Both the position numbers and the translations under genes were made by a program. 64,000 nucleotides of DNA from Phragmites australis (Eukaryota > Streptophyta > Magnoliopsida > Poales > Poaceae): positions 47,169,001 to 47,233,000 of the forward strand of contig NC_084921.1 of assembly GCF_958298935.1 (NCBI RefSeq). Reading direction: 5' to 3'. The notes under the pieces were generated by a model. That model made no database searches and was not told the origin of the DNA. It saw nothing but the letters and a program-made list of their open reading frames with translations. Positions 1 to 12,973 of this stretch are shown piece by piece (positions within the stretch are counted from its first letter, which is position 1; each line of letters opens with the position of its first letter).

Positions 1-626
1 CAAGAGCCAAGTGCATTTGCATTAGAGATTAAGCTTTAGACACTTGGTGAGAGTCGAGTTCATCTTGGCTTGCTACTCTTGGAGGTTGCCGCCTTCTAGA
101 CGGCTTGGAGGTGGTTATACCATTGAGCCCTTAAAAGAAGCTTGTGAAGGAGCCACGGTGGTTATTGTGAGAGGTAGTGAGTGGTTCATTGGATTAATCG
201 GCTCAAGATCAAGTTGCTCATGGAGAGTCTCTTCTCGTGGTGAGAATTTCATATTTGTTAGAGGAGCGGTTAAAGACTTGAACCCACCTCAATGTGGATT
301 ATGGGTGATTGGCAAATCACCGATACTACGGGATAAACTTTGGTTATCATCTCTCGTGCTATTTACTTCTATGTTATGATATTTACTTTCATGTAATTTA
401 CCTTTTGTGATTTATATTCCTAGAATTATAATTGCTTACATGTCACCCTAGGTTGCAAACCTTGACATAGAACACAGAATTGGTCACTTTGTTGAGATAT
501 AGAGTTTGGAGGTTTTATATGTGGTATAACCGATCATTTTAATTCAGAATCTTTATCGGTCAAATTGATAGATAGTTTTTAGAACTGCCTATTCACCCCC
601 CTCTAGGTAGCCTCCTTGATCCTACA
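1..626 (+). mobile_element. 3' part of a Ty1/Copia-type LTR, left end outside window
   Basis: The stretch has no long gene. It ends in a pyrimidine run followed by CTCTAGGTAGCCTCC and a terminal CTACA at about 622-626. Grass Copia LTRs of the SIRE/Maximus type end this way, with a CACCCCCCTCTAGG-like motif just before the terminal CA. No tRNA primer site follows, so this is a solo LTR end or a truncated element. Immediately downstream comes Mutator-like transposase sequence, so the LTR probably inserted into the 5' part of that older element. The 111-codon reading frame at 44-379 is LTR sequence, not a gene. The family is inferred from end motifs only. Confidence 0.65.
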
Positions 627-639
627 GAGGGTCAAGCTG

Positions 640-2982
640 ATACGGGGTAGAAAATTGAAGGAATTATTGTTGATCTTGAGAACATTGACCATAACACGGT
701 ACACGAGGAACAATCTTTACTGTAATCTACAAATGTGGAGGATGATGATAACGACGACGATGATGACGATGATGATGGCGCATCCTCTAAAACTGTCATC
801 CCAAATCAATGGAACTTGCATGAGAAAACGAAGATTCAAGTTATGGAAAACCATAATTTCTCTTAGGAGTATGGATCAACTATGGTGTACCTAAATCAGG
901 TCTTTCCCAATCGGTCTGAAATGAAAGATGCAGTGGCACAGTGGGCAGTGACATCACACAGAGAGGTATGGGTTACTCCTAGATGCAGCTTTTATGCCGA
1001 AGCATGCGACCTATTGGGTAGCCTCTAGAGTGGTTGAATATAATTGTAACCTGAAAAACATAGGTCAGAAGCACCATAATCTCACTGTTGCGCTAGTTAT
1101 TCAGAAGCGGGACAAGGAATGCTCCTTCATCCAATGATCCATATTACGACAATTCAAATATGAGATTACTTATCAAAAGGCTTAGCGTGCGAAACAGAAA
1201 GCCTTAGAGAAATGCTAGGGTACTTATGAGGCTTGTTATTGCAACCTTTCCTCATGTCCTTGAAATTATGAAGGAAAGGAATCCTGGCACATACACCGCT
1301 TTCATGAGGCATATGAGGTCATGAAGAAGTGTTGGGTACTTATGAGGCTTCTTATTGCAACTAAATTTGATGGAAACTAGGCCAAGATTTTCAAACATGC
1401 TTTCTTTTATTTGGGTAAGTTTATTTGGTCCTTCCAGGATTGTCGTCCTTTGCTTTGTGTGGATGACATATTCTTGACTGAAAAGTACAAAGGCTAGATT
1501 CTCACTGAAATTGGTGTTGATGTGAATAACTAGATAATTCCTTTAGCATTTGTGTTTGTGGAGGGTGAGAGCAAGCTGAGCTAGCTCTGGTTTTTTAGGC
1601 ACCTTAAGGCTAGGATTGTCCAAGATCGACCAGATATTTGTATTATATGCAACCAACATGCTGGGATCTTATCTGCTATAAAGACAGTACAAGAGGATTC
1701 AAGTGAGCCGTTCCCATAGCCTGACTTGTATAACCGGTGGTGTATGCGTCACATTGGAGCAAATTTCTATAAGTAATTCAATAACAAGATACTGATGGAC
1801 ATGTTTAAGAAGTTGTGCAGTCAAAACTAAAATCGCAAGTTTGATGCTTTGTGGAAGGAATTGGATAAGTGCACATGGACGCACGTTCAGGAGAGAAATA
1901 AGAAGCTGCCTACTGATGATGATATTGTACCAGAGGTGTTGCCGCCTCTTTGAGCAAGCATTAACCCTCCTAATGTGAGAAGAAGGTCGTCAAGAACATC
2001 AAAGGTTTCTCACACTGGATTGAGGCAAAGCTAGAGGAGAAATGGTCCTTGCTATACAACACCGGAGGTGCTAGGTACATGTTGTTCGTAAGTTATTTTG
2101 ATGTGGAGTATGAACTAGTATGTTCGAAAATTGATGGTTTTGTTTTGGCATTTCGATAGGTATGGCGTCATGACGACCAACATAGCAGAGGTTTACAATT
2201 AGGTCATTAGAGAGATGTGTAGACTCTCTCTTGTTGCAATCGTTGAGGAAATATTGTACATCATTATCGGGTACTACCAAAAGAGGCATGCTGCTGCTGC
2301 TGCTATTCATTGTACAACAATGCATATACTGTATGCCAACCGAATGATGGAATAGTTGCAAAAGAAGAACAAGAAGACAGTGCAACACATGGTTCATAGA
2401 ATGGGCGTCAATGAGCAACGTTTCGAGATAAACCTGAGATCAAAAGGAGGGGTGGGGAGCGATACTAGAATTGTTACTCATGAGATGAATCTAGGATAAG
2501 TTTTTAATGGATGGTGCGAATGCACCTACAATAAACGAAAGCTTTTCCATATCCCCTGTTCTCACGTGCTGGCTACATTGTCACAAGTGGGTTCAGGAAC
2601 CATACTATATGTGTCACAATTCTACTTGAAGGAAAATGTGGTGTAGACATGGACTGGGGTGTTTTATGGATTTAGTGCATATGGTAAATTTATAGTTTAT
2701 GACAGAGGTATGCCGATATGTTTGTCCCCTATGATGCTGCTTAGACATCAGTATGGGAAAGGTGGTCGATCGCAGACTACGCATATTCGGAACGCCATGG
2801 ATGAAGTTGAGGTTGACGGGCCTTTGAGAAGGTGTACTGAGTGTGATGAGTTGGGTCACAAGGCAAAGGATTGCCCACAGGCTAACCGTAGCGATGCCAG
2901 AGTAGGGCCATCTACCCGTGCTCGACGTGGAGGACAAGCAATGCGCGGGCGTGGGGTAGACCACGAGGGATATGCTATATAG
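640..2982 (+). pseudogene. MuDR-type Mutator-like transposase, decayed
   Basis: Conceptual translation across stops and shifts gives the usual order of a MuDR-family transposase. An acidic Asp-rich tract lies at about 735-785. An amino-terminal domain near 890-1000 contains FPNRSEMKDAV. A transposase core near 1440-1680 matches the family pattern of a conserved Asp after a proline-leucine run, then KYKG and a segment on expected DNA turnover. A carboxy-terminal part follows near 2160-2480. A SWIM zinc finger lies at 2515-2565 (C-x-C-x11-C-x-H) and a CCHC knuckle (C-x2-C-x4-H-x4-C) at 2833-2874, with an open frame from 2659 to 2982. Many in-frame stops are TAG where the family has CAG or TGG, as C-to-T or G-to-A changes would give. 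The element cannot encode an active enzyme. The plant mobile domain frame follows directly. Confidence 0.8.
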
Positions 2983-3099
2983 GAATTAAGTGTACTGTTG
3001 ATGTTTTTGATGTGAGAACTATGCGATAATTTGTGCATAATTGTTATGTTCGATATTTGTAGTCTTTAATGTGTTTTCTGCATCGTGTATTATTTTTGT

Positions 3100-6000
3100 A
3101 GCATCTATAATGCCTGTGTTTTATTTGCAACGATAGAGCCACCGTACGAGCTTCTGTACCATTCTTTAGACCAACATCACAGTGGTTTCTTACAGGCCAC
3201 GCGTGGGGACGTGCTACCAATTGCAGTGAATCAAAAGCACGGGCCGAAGAAACAGTGGCTAGAGTAGTTCAAGGTTAGTACTGAAATTTATTTGCTTCAT
3301 TAATTTAAAATTGCAATTGGTTTGTTTATTTATTATTGTTACTAATGACCAATGGTATTATGTAGATGGAGGAAATGGCCGAGGACCCCACGACCTTTCA
3401 GGTTGCTTAACACCTGGAGGCTTACCTGCTATGGTTGTTCGGTTGGGTGATGTTCACATCCACCTATGACAATATTGTGGATGCACGTTGGATAGCCTAT
3501 GCTCGGGCTATTGCTGATGCATACTGCGACGATGTTCCTCAGGTGTCCTAGGGTTCAGCAGTTCTTTGTGTCATGTACCGAGGCTTGTGTGAGGCATGCA
3601 TGAAGACACACCCAGTGTCTCTTCTTACAGGAATGCCTCTACTACTTCAGTTGTGGGCATTCGAGCGATTTCAGGTTGTACGACCCCTTGTGCTGCCTAT
3701 GCACTACACCAAAGACATGTATGGCGGCGGCAATGACATTGACAAGCCAACAATGGGATCACTTTGGGCATGTTGACGGGTACGTCCTTCAAACTAACTG
3801 CAAATTTCGTATCTGTATCAGTCATTCTCTAATTTAGATGCATCGTAATTTTGCAGCTGCAGTGGGCGGGAGTGCAGGTTCGTTCTGCATACGAGGCTTT
3901 CACTGAGATGGTCGTTTGGGAGCTATACACCACTAACTTGATGTTCCGATGATCCGCCAGGCATGGGATCTCCGCCCTGTGCTACAAGGACTCATCGTTT
4001 TGGATGACGAGGAAGAAGCTGGTGTTCAACATATTCATCAAGGACTACACCGTGCACTGAGTAATGCGCCAGTTCGGATGGCACCAAGAGTTTCCCGTTC
4101 CATTGGGAGACCGTGTTCCTAGTATAGTGCACATGTAAGTTATAATGTGGTACCTCGTCATATTTTATTTGTTACAATTGTCTAATTGAAACTACATTAT
4201 TGGTTTTCGACGACGGGGCCATAGAAGAGCTTAGCTGACCTGACCAACAGGATGCAACACTGGTTACAGTAGTGGATCCATGCATCTGAGGACATGATCG
4301 AGTACGGTGTGCCTTACGATGACTATAGTTACCAGTTGTACCTCCAGTGGTGAAAGGATCTAATGGCCTTAGAGGGGGAGTGAATAGGGCTCTAATCAAA
4401 CCTTAAAACATCTACCAGTTTCTATAATAAGGAGCAACCTTAGCCTAGAAAAGGAAATGCAACTACTCAAGAAAGCAATCTAGAACATAGAGAACAAACA
4501 TGCAAGCATATAACATAAGAGTAAATTGCGAAATTGAAACTTGCATGAAAGTAGATGCTAGAAGTAAATTATGGAATAGAAAGATAGTAGGGAAAGAGGA
4601 CACTGATTTTTTCCTGGGGAATCAAACAGTTGACACTCTCCTCTAATCCTTATTGGAGCATCCACACAAGTGTATCGCTCCCACTTGAGTTACCAAGACT
4701 CAAGTGCTCACTAGTGATTGTCACTTCTCCATATCTGGATTGACAGGCATCAAACCAAGTACAAGCTCTTCTAGAGACTCTCACAAGAACTCAAAGAGCT
4801 CGCCGAAAACACCTCCAATCACCACGACCGACTAGGTATTGCCAACCACCAAGAGTAACAAGCTAACTGGTTCACTTGATCCTTGTCAAGCCTAAACAAC
4901 AGCTAGATGCACACTCACTACTCTTGAAGCACTAATAAAGTCCTTAACCTTCAACTAGGGACTTGGAAATCAACTCAAGTGCTCTCTTTTTCTTCTTGAT
5001 GACACACAGAGTGTATGAACTCCTCTGAGTTGCAAAAGAGACGAAAGAAACCGAGTGAGGGGGTATATATAGGCTAGAGGTCCAAATCTAGCCATTGACC
5101 AACCACCCACACTTCCTGTGAACACCAGATGCCTGGTGCACACACCATTGTACACAATGGATAATCCGGTAAGTAACCTTTTTCTAAAAGCTGGCTTGCT
5201 AGTTGTCAGTAGTTGTTGCCTCAAAAGCTCCGGTGTTCTTCATACTAGATCACCGGACAATCCGGTGAGTTCATTTCTTATGCTCTAAGACACCAAGTCC
5301 AAAAATGCTCCAGTGTGTTGCACATCTCAACACCGTACCATATGGTGCCTTGAATTTTACTTCCTTCGAAAATTCCAACTTTCTGTTAAATGCTCAGGTG
5401 GTCATCTTCTCTGAACACCGGACAATCCAGTGTACTTAACTTCAATTTTTCTCAGAAAATATCACTTCTGTTAAATACCCCAGTGCACATATTTACCACC
5501 ACTGGACAATCCGGTGAGGTCATTCAGCTTCTGTTCAGAAGAGAAATAGGGTCCGGTGAGCACAAGTCCTTTAGCATCGAATAATCCGGTGAGAACAAAA
5601 ACTCTTAGGCTCATCCAATTCAATCGACTTTGAGTACTAACTTCTTAACTTCTCACCCATGTGCTTCTTTGAGATACCTAGTACTATATTTTTCTAGGTG
5701 TGCATCCAACTACGTCTAGACTCAACTAGGTCAAGCTATAATACTTAAGCCCCCTTTATAGTACGGTCAAAAGACTAGAAAAGAACATATATCTATTCTA
5801 AGTGTCTTTCATCAACTTGTGACACATAGAACTAGAAGATCCTTAATTTTGATGCAAATGTCCTTTGATCGTCCAATAGAAACTCATGAGGGACCAAGAA
5901 AACCCATACAATTATTGTGAACTAAGTTTTTGATTTCCTTCAAAACATACACGCTAGTCACAATGATACGACTGTCATTAATCACCGGAATACTTACCAC

Positions 6001-7110
6001 GTACCTAGGGACCAAAATGCTACAAGTGGTACACTTTGCAGACTCGCACATGTCTCCTTTGTGTCAATGACCCAGCACCTTGACCATCTGCTACCACTTC
6101 AGCATTGTACCCCGGCCATGCAGGAGTGACGCTGCAATTTGCGGTACATGAATTGTGCAAATTCTCATCATTTTTATATCCATATAACTACTAGTGTTAA
6201 TGATTTCTCGTCTACCGCAGCCCTATGCTAGGAGAGAGATTCATGAGGAGGCGACGAGTTTAGTGACGAGACTGTGCAAGCATGACACATGTGGTATGGC
6301 GATCGATGATATCATTGAAGCGTTCTCCTGTTTGGCCACCAAGGGCCGACGTATCATGGAGTGCACATTGTGCTGGCTGCCCGATGTAATTGCACATGAC
6401 TCGTCTGCAGCAGGTTCCATGCAAAGGTCACCATGACCTTCGTCCACCTTCGGCCACCAATTGTATACTAGTCTACCGCCTCTGCGTCCAAACCAGGCAC
6501 GAGGCTCTAGATGGCCTGGCCACCAGTAGTATGCTAGTACTCAGCCTCTGCGCCTTGACCAGGCAGGAGTCTTTGGGCGGATCGGCCATAGCTACGATAG
6601 TCCTCAGCCTGTGTGACCTGACCAGGTAGGAGGCTCTGGTTTTGCCGCCCCTGTGTTTATTCCTACGCTTGGTATGTTTGGTATGTGCCTACTCCTTATT
6701 CCATAATGTTTGATTAATTACGCATTATGTAGTAATACTCACATATTTCTGCACGATACAATGCAGGTATGATCTACATGGAGACGATCGCTCAGGTTTC
6801 GGGGGTTCATCACACTCCAGCAGGAGCGTGTTCTTTGACTACGGAGGGTCATCCATAGTGATGGATGCCTCTCAGTTGTACGGTGCACCTCCGCCTACTT
6901 AGTCTATGCAACAGGAGGTGGAAGGCACCTTCAGTCTCCACCAGTTCCCCAAACATGAGCGCCACACGCCCGATTGGTACACACCTTCCATGTACGAGCA
7001 TCCTCAGGAGGTCAAGGACGTGGACGTTCCAACGTCAGCACGTAGAAGAAAGCGTCCAGAGGCAGGGCCCAGGGTAGGGGTGCGGGGAGGTGTCAAGAGT
7101 AGTCTATGCT
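3100..7110 (+). pseudogene. Plant mobile domain (PMD/MAIN-like) reading frame, broken
   Basis: Starting near 3130 the translation reads PYELLYHSLDQHHSGF, the usual opening of plant mobile domain proteins (PF10536; MAIN/PP7L relatives). Further PMD pieces follow: a Trp/Tyr-rich block at 3370-3540, an open stretch at 3573-3776 (LWAFERFQV and related residues), and a block at 3960-4135 that includes MRQFGWHQEFP. The frame is then cut by a reversed LTR (4351-5986) and resumes near 5988. A tail with basic residues ends near 7110 (ARRRKRPEAG). GT/AG-like gaps suggest old introns. PMD frames are known to travel with Mutator-like elements. The position right behind a transposase and the shared decay support one composite element. 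Several stops make it non-functional. Confidence 0.65.
4351..5986 (-). mobile_element. Solo LTR (Copia-type), reversed, inserted in the PMD frame
   Basis: In the plus strand it starts with TGAAAGGATC followed by an AGAGGGGGAGTGAATAGGG motif, the reverse complement of a Copia LTR 3' end. It ends near ATTAATCA, the reverse complement of an LTR start that reads TGATTAATGACAG-like. Inside are several variants of the ACCGGACAATCCGGTG palindrome common in these LTRs, for example near 5250, 5405 and 5500. No gag or pol sequence is present, so it looks like a solo LTR. The PMD frame can be read on both sides. A clean 5-bp target duplication was not found, so the exact ends are uncertain by a few bases. 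Confidence 0.65.
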
Positions 7111-7439
7111 GCTTTTATGTTTAATAAAAGTAATTTGTTTAACTTTCAATTTCATTAGTTCGGACTGTATTTTAACATGTTTATGTTATTTCTATTTTGC
7201 GGTTGTCATGTTATGTAGGATGCTTATTTCGGTACTATATTATCATCCATGTTTTCATTACTTGTGTACTCGTAGCCTCACAAAGCGTAGAATCGTGCAA
7301 TCTTAGCCGCTTTCAAACTTATCTGTGTGCCCTCCTGTCAGGCAATAAATCGTTGGCCTGCAACTTTCCACATCAAAACCATTCGCAATACGAACCCTAC
7401 CACTAGTACATGTGCAAACATAATACAACGTTACAACAC

Positions 7440-8960
7440 GGTACCACTAGTAATGGATGGTCCTTGCTAGACAAGTGTGAGGACGAAGAGCGAAAGAGAA
7501 ATAAAGACCCATAGCAGAAGAAGAAGGAGATCGAACTGCAGATAGAAGTGCACGAGGCATGCATGCCACGGTGCGATTGCGGTAAAATAGCACGCCAGAA
7601 ACCGTTCCCTCTTGCCACGGTTTCTTGGTACAGATGCGGGGTAAGTGTGCATGACATCCTACCGTGCTAGGAATTTTATCTAATTAACATGCTTTCCTCC
7701 AACAGTACGACAAGCCTAGGTGCAAGTACAAATGGTATGCAAACGAAGAAGAGTACGTGAACATCAACTATGGCTACGAAGAGACTCTGGCAATGAGGTG
7801 CGCGGATGTTGAACGGCCAAAGCTAAGACTATAGGAACTCAATAAAGAGTGGTGGGATAAGTACCTTACTATATACGATAACATACAGGTTCCTCCACAA
7901 TACATGTGCGATCTACCGGCTATGTCAGGGCCTGTGGTGCATGGACTGGCACAAGTGTACGTGTGCAGCAAGCCCTACCCCCATATGCATGCATGAAAAC
8001 ACGCTCAGAGATAGGCAATGAATGCTTACAATAACCCTTATATGTGATGTATTTTTCTTTTATTAATAAAATAGTTGGGATTTATCATTCTACCAATACA
8101 ATTTTTCTATGTCTAATGCTTTTATAGGATTCCATGCCTCATTGCAAAGGCAACAATAACTCATTACTAAACTTTTTCATAATGAAATAACCACACCAAG
8201 CATCAATATCATAAACTTTTTAGCTTTCACATGGCATTCTATGCTCCAGCCCGCAACCAAGCTCATGCACTCAGTCCATGCACCAGCCCCCAACCACCAT
8301 AAATACCCCCACCCTCATCCATGGATACACCACTCCTTCCTCAGCTCCCTAAACTGCAATATTTTCCTCAGCTCCACCAAGTCCACCCGAGAAACAAGGG
8401 ATTTTCATCTCCCAGGAGATCGAACCGCTGATGTGCTTCAGTGGTGACCCTTATAGGCTTCATTAGTCCTAAGTCATCTCCTACACCTATGGCCTACGCT
8501 TCTTCATATGTGCCAACTACTAGTACGACAAGTCTTGATATGGATCATATAAGTACCCACTGGTATAGTAACATAGATCACTCATGTGGAACTTTTCATA
8601 TTATTTCATACACTGTCTTACTAATCTCCCCTATTGTTTTATTTATCCAGTCTCCTCCACCTATTTGTGACTTCAAGCAATAGTTGGATACGGAGCAAAA
8701 TGAGCTCCAGAAGTAGTGGGTGGACATAGAGATACGATGGAGGAGGAAAGCTTACGAACGCCGCGAGTACGAGCGACATCAGGAGGAACTACGGATGGAG
8801 CATTAATAGTAGGAACACATCAGGAATGCCATGAAGGAGCGCACTGCGGCTGACGCATGCGAAGCAAAGAGATAAAGGAAGCAAGAGATAACCCATAGCA
8901 CTAAGGCGGAGGGCCCCGATGTCCTAAGAAAGGGTAAATATCTTAGGTGTACTCAGTAGA
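7440..8960 (+). pseudogene. Remnant reading frame of the Mutator-like element, unknown product
   Basis: Short collinear coding-like blocks appear in the plus strand. One at 7500-7640 has CDCGKIARQKP, resembling the first half of a GRF-type zinc finger. One at 7705-7980 has a Tyr/Trp-rich segment (YKWYANEEEYVN). One at 8690-8940 is strongly charged and probably helical. Introns seem to separate them. The blocks follow the transposase and PMD frames on the same strand and carry the same kind of stop codons, so they probably belong to the same element or to a host fragment it carried. I do not recognise a function. Confidence 0.35.
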
Positions 8961-9364
8961 GAGTATCTATTGTAACTCAAGATATTTTCTTTCCCTAAGA
9001 CATGTTAGGTTTAGTAGTGGTACGCTATTAGGTTAATCTTTAGGCGTATCGTACATGTCAACATTTGTTATTGTCAGCTCTTTATGGTTCATGAATGTAT
9101 GTCACATGTAATATTCATCAGAATATGTAACTTTTGTACCGAGTTATATGATACTTATGCTTTACAACTACTATTGTTAAAATTAAAAATTGAAGCCTCC
9201 CATATAATATTTATCAGCTACATCCTATTATCGAACAAGCGATTCTACGATTTATTTCCATCTTTCCATTCTATATAAGAAATAAGTTGAATCGCAAAAT
9301 AAAAAAGCAATATAATATTTTTACGCTAAATATCTTGTCTGCAAAAATATGTGCCATTTTTTCT

Positions 9365-9656
9365 CCCTCAAGCCGTGACAACCTTTTTCCAGGCCATCAG
9401 TACGTGAAGATATATTTTCACGTCCTCAAGCCGCAACAACTTATTTTCACATTCTTAGGCTGCGAAAAACAATTTTTCACACCTTCAGACCATGAAAACT
9501 AGCTTACTGTATTCACGTGGGAGTTTCACAGGGGTTTCCGAATATCCAAACTGTGAAAACCCGGATTTCACATGATGAGGCTGCGAAGCACATATTTCAT
9601 GTGCTGAGAATGAAAAACTCATTTTTCACGGAACCAAGCCGTGAATAGGTATTATT
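9365..9656. repeat. Cluster of ~29-bp degenerate hairpin repeats
   Basis: About eight copies of a degenerate unit lie head to tail. The unit reads roughly ATTTTTCAC, six variable bases, AGGCCGTGAAAAC. Each unit is partly self-complementary, because TTTTTCACGG faces CCGTGAA across a short spacer (clearest at 9625-9650). The A/T-rich joints fall every 27-31 bases. The cluster sits at the right edge of the Mutator-like remnants, so it may be a subterminal transposase-binding region, but no terminal inverted repeat was located next to it. Confidence 0.6.
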
Positions 9657-12600
9657 TTTATAAATTTTAATATTTCAGTATTATTTTTGAAATTTCGGCA
9701 TAAAATTATAGTATTAAAGAACTCCTCAAAATCGACCCGACGGGACTTGCTCGAGGTTGACGAAGACCGCGCGAGGTTCTTTACCTTTTGCATCAGAGAC
9801 CACTGTTAGAGATGTTTGACTTCTTTAAGCGTTGAGACAAAAACCAAGCTTTGATTGGCGCACCCAAAAGAAGCACAACACCGGGGGTGACTGGCGCATA
9901 GATGCATGCATTACCTCCGACCTCAAATAGTACAATTCTATTTAATCTACTTGCAATGCTCCACCTTTAATCTACTTACAGTGTCCACCTTATGTTTTAG
10001 ACATTTGAACTTATGATAAAAATTGATGTGATAAGCAATTAAATGAGGAAAAAGAATGTGCTAATGTCTTATGAAAGAAACAACTTAGGTTGAAATCTAA
10101 GAGATAAGAGACAACCAAATATGTATTGGAGAAAGGTAATGTCCTCGCATTTATCTATGGTAAGAACTTTTCTAGATATAAGTTATAGGTATTATGTGTT
10201 GGGAATGTTGTTTCTTAGCATGTGTTCCTTACATTCTCTCTCCTCTAAAAATAGCTATAGACATCATGCATTGAGAGTGGACATATGTTTGTCGTAAGTC
10301 AAATCTTTTAAGTTTTAACCATTAATAGCTAAAGAATCATATAGATGGACAATATAAATTTGATATTACTAGATTCATCATATTTTTTTTTCATAATATA
10401 TAACTATTTCTATTTAAAATAATTTATTTTTATAGATATTAGTCAAAGTATTGTATTAGAGATGTGTTGATGTTCTAATAAATCTATATTTGGAATCCTA
10501 ACTCGCTTAGAGTGCGGCAAGCAGCCGGATAACCGTTGACTCTTCTAGCTTGCCTGGCACGCACCGGAGGTATATATCCGGTTCATGGATCCAAAAAATG
10601 GGGCAATAATGGATGCACTTATTAGAACCGACGTGCGGGTCAACGTGGAATCAACCATCTCTATCACTCTCTCTGTGTCACGGCGCAACGATACTAGACG
10701 AAGCTACTTTATATCAGTGGCTCCAGCATTACACTATCTCAGTTCAGCTAGCTCGGAAAGTAGGAACAAATTCTCTTATTTCTACGGGAGTCGAGCTGAA
10801 AAAAAGAACTAGCCAGGACGGACCGTGAAAGCCAGGACTGAAAAAAAGGTGCTACTTTAGCGGCTCAATGTTTTGCACGCGAGGAAATAGTTAAAAGCCC
10901 ACTTCGCCTCCGGCGAGGCGAGTGGCGGAGGGAGGTCGATCGCAAACACGCGTGACGCCGACGCGGCGGCACAGTGTGACGCGCGCGTCCTGATGTCACC
11001 GTCGGCCAGGCTGCTGGCGCCCGCGCGCACGTGCGGCGTGTCGCGGGACCTTGATGCCCGCGTCAACTACGTGCCCGCGACGGAGCTGGCTCACCGCTGT
11101 CAGCAGAGAATGGCAGATCGGTAAGCGGCTAAGTGCAGTGGATGTACGATCCAGCGCGCGCCGAGTGCGTTCACACAGCACACACCGACTTCTCCTATCT
11201 CTAATATTTAAAAATTCGTTTCCTTATAATATTATTATAATATATTATAATATTATTATATGATTCTCTATTCTTTATCTTTAATAACTATTCTATTTAT
11301 ATCTTTAATTACTTTCCATCTTCTTTTAAACAGTGTTACAAGATTACAATTCCATTCGCAAATTTATTGTCCCTCGCACTCATCCTACTCCCTACCGTAT
11401 CACTGTACAACCTAATGCCGTATCTGCTGGACACCGATTGCTGACCGAGATGGATCGGCAAATGCCTATAGCACCGGAAAGAACACTGCTGGAGATGTCC
11501 TATCTGCAAATCACTACTAGTACGCGCACCTGCTAGCAAAGCAACATTCCTTCTGAACCATTACAGACAAACCGTCAGGGTCACTGTGGCAATAGTCGCA
11601 ATCACTGTAGCCTTATCTAGTTGAATTCCATATTTCCAACACCACGGGTCTATTTTGGCTGCGCTTTGATTTGGTGGACAAAATTTGGTATTACCAAAGA
11701 ACCGTCGACTGATTTTGGAAGACAAAAACATTTGATTTTTGTCAAACAAATGCCATGAACTATAAATTTTGGGTCCTATTTCACATAACTATAACTACTT
11801 TTGATCATCTTTCTCACAAAAATACAGCTTTGTCACACCAACACCAAACGTTATCTCCATGGGCCCACTAACCATACCCGCATACTCTATTTGGATACTT
11901 GAATCACCAATGCACTTCCCAGCAAACCCTAAATCAGTCGACCCTAACCTTATATCCGGTGCGCATAGCCAAAACTTAACATAGAGAGCTAATTTGTATT
12001 CCTAATTAATCACCAAAGCATGTTTTGTCATTTCTAACCCTAATCCCCAAATTGGTCAACCCGAAGCAAAAGATACCTAGTGTGACAATTTGAAAGGACA
12101 TGGGTGCAATGAGAATGATTGGTGGGCCCATGGTGTCAGTACAGTTTTATGCGACAAAGTTGTAGTTTGTGAAAAGTTTGCCCAAAGTAGTTTGTGGTTT
12201 TGTGCATAGAATTCAAAAGTTGTAAATCTATGGGTATTATATCAAAGTAGTTGTAGTTTATGAAGATTTACTCAATTTTATTACTTCATATTTGCTTCAT
12301 GCTCTAGGCATTGTCAACATCTCTAGGATCCGGCGACGACATCCTCGCTAGTGGCAACAGGTTAGGCTTGGACAGTCTGAAATTATTGTTTAGGATATTT
12401 GTTCACTAGGGAGGTAAGGCCCAATTAGAGGTAAGATAACAGAGGCATGGTCATGAGAAGTAGTGTGGCGAAGCGACAGGGGCGTCACCAACCATAGGCA
12501 TGGTGGTTAGCAAAGTGAGTGGGGTCGACCAGAGGAAACAAATTCAACTAGCGTGAGTGATAGGTGATGGATTCCCCATCTGCAAGCTGCCAGAATAATG

Positions 12601-12973
12601 GGGGAAGGATTCATGCAATAAGGGGATATGCGGGGAAAGACGAAAGACGAGGAGGCATGAAACGTATGGTGGGACTGGGTGTGATGATATGTAGGAGGTT
12701 TGGGGATGAGGTGGGCGTGGGATGGTTGAGGGTAGGTTTGAGTATGTGAGGTCAAATTAATGCAGCCACTAGATGTTCATCGGATGATTAATTTTGGACT
12801 ATTTTGAGGAAGAAAATAGATAGTCGTGGAATAGCAAATATATGGCAACGAAATTCATAAGGTTCGAGTATGCATGTATATACATACCTTTTCTTTCGTT
12901 CACAGTGGTACATGTAAACCTTGCACAAATCTAATAAAGAAACAGGGAGAGAGAGAGAAAGCACATGACATCA
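9657..12973. other. Intergenic DNA without a recognisable gene
   Basis: No coding region can be supported. 10500-11200 is richer in G+C, with several CpG-dense tracts and short overlapping open frames on both strands that match no family I know. 10330-10480 is A/T-rich. Around 12300-12750 is mixed sequence with small random frames. Confidence 0.5.
11224..11260. repeat. A/T imperfect palindrome
   Basis: TATAATATTATT-type trinucleotide runs form a nearly self-complementary 37-bp A/T tract. It could extrude as a cruciform or be a simple-repeat hotspot. No gene is adjacent. Confidence 0.55.
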
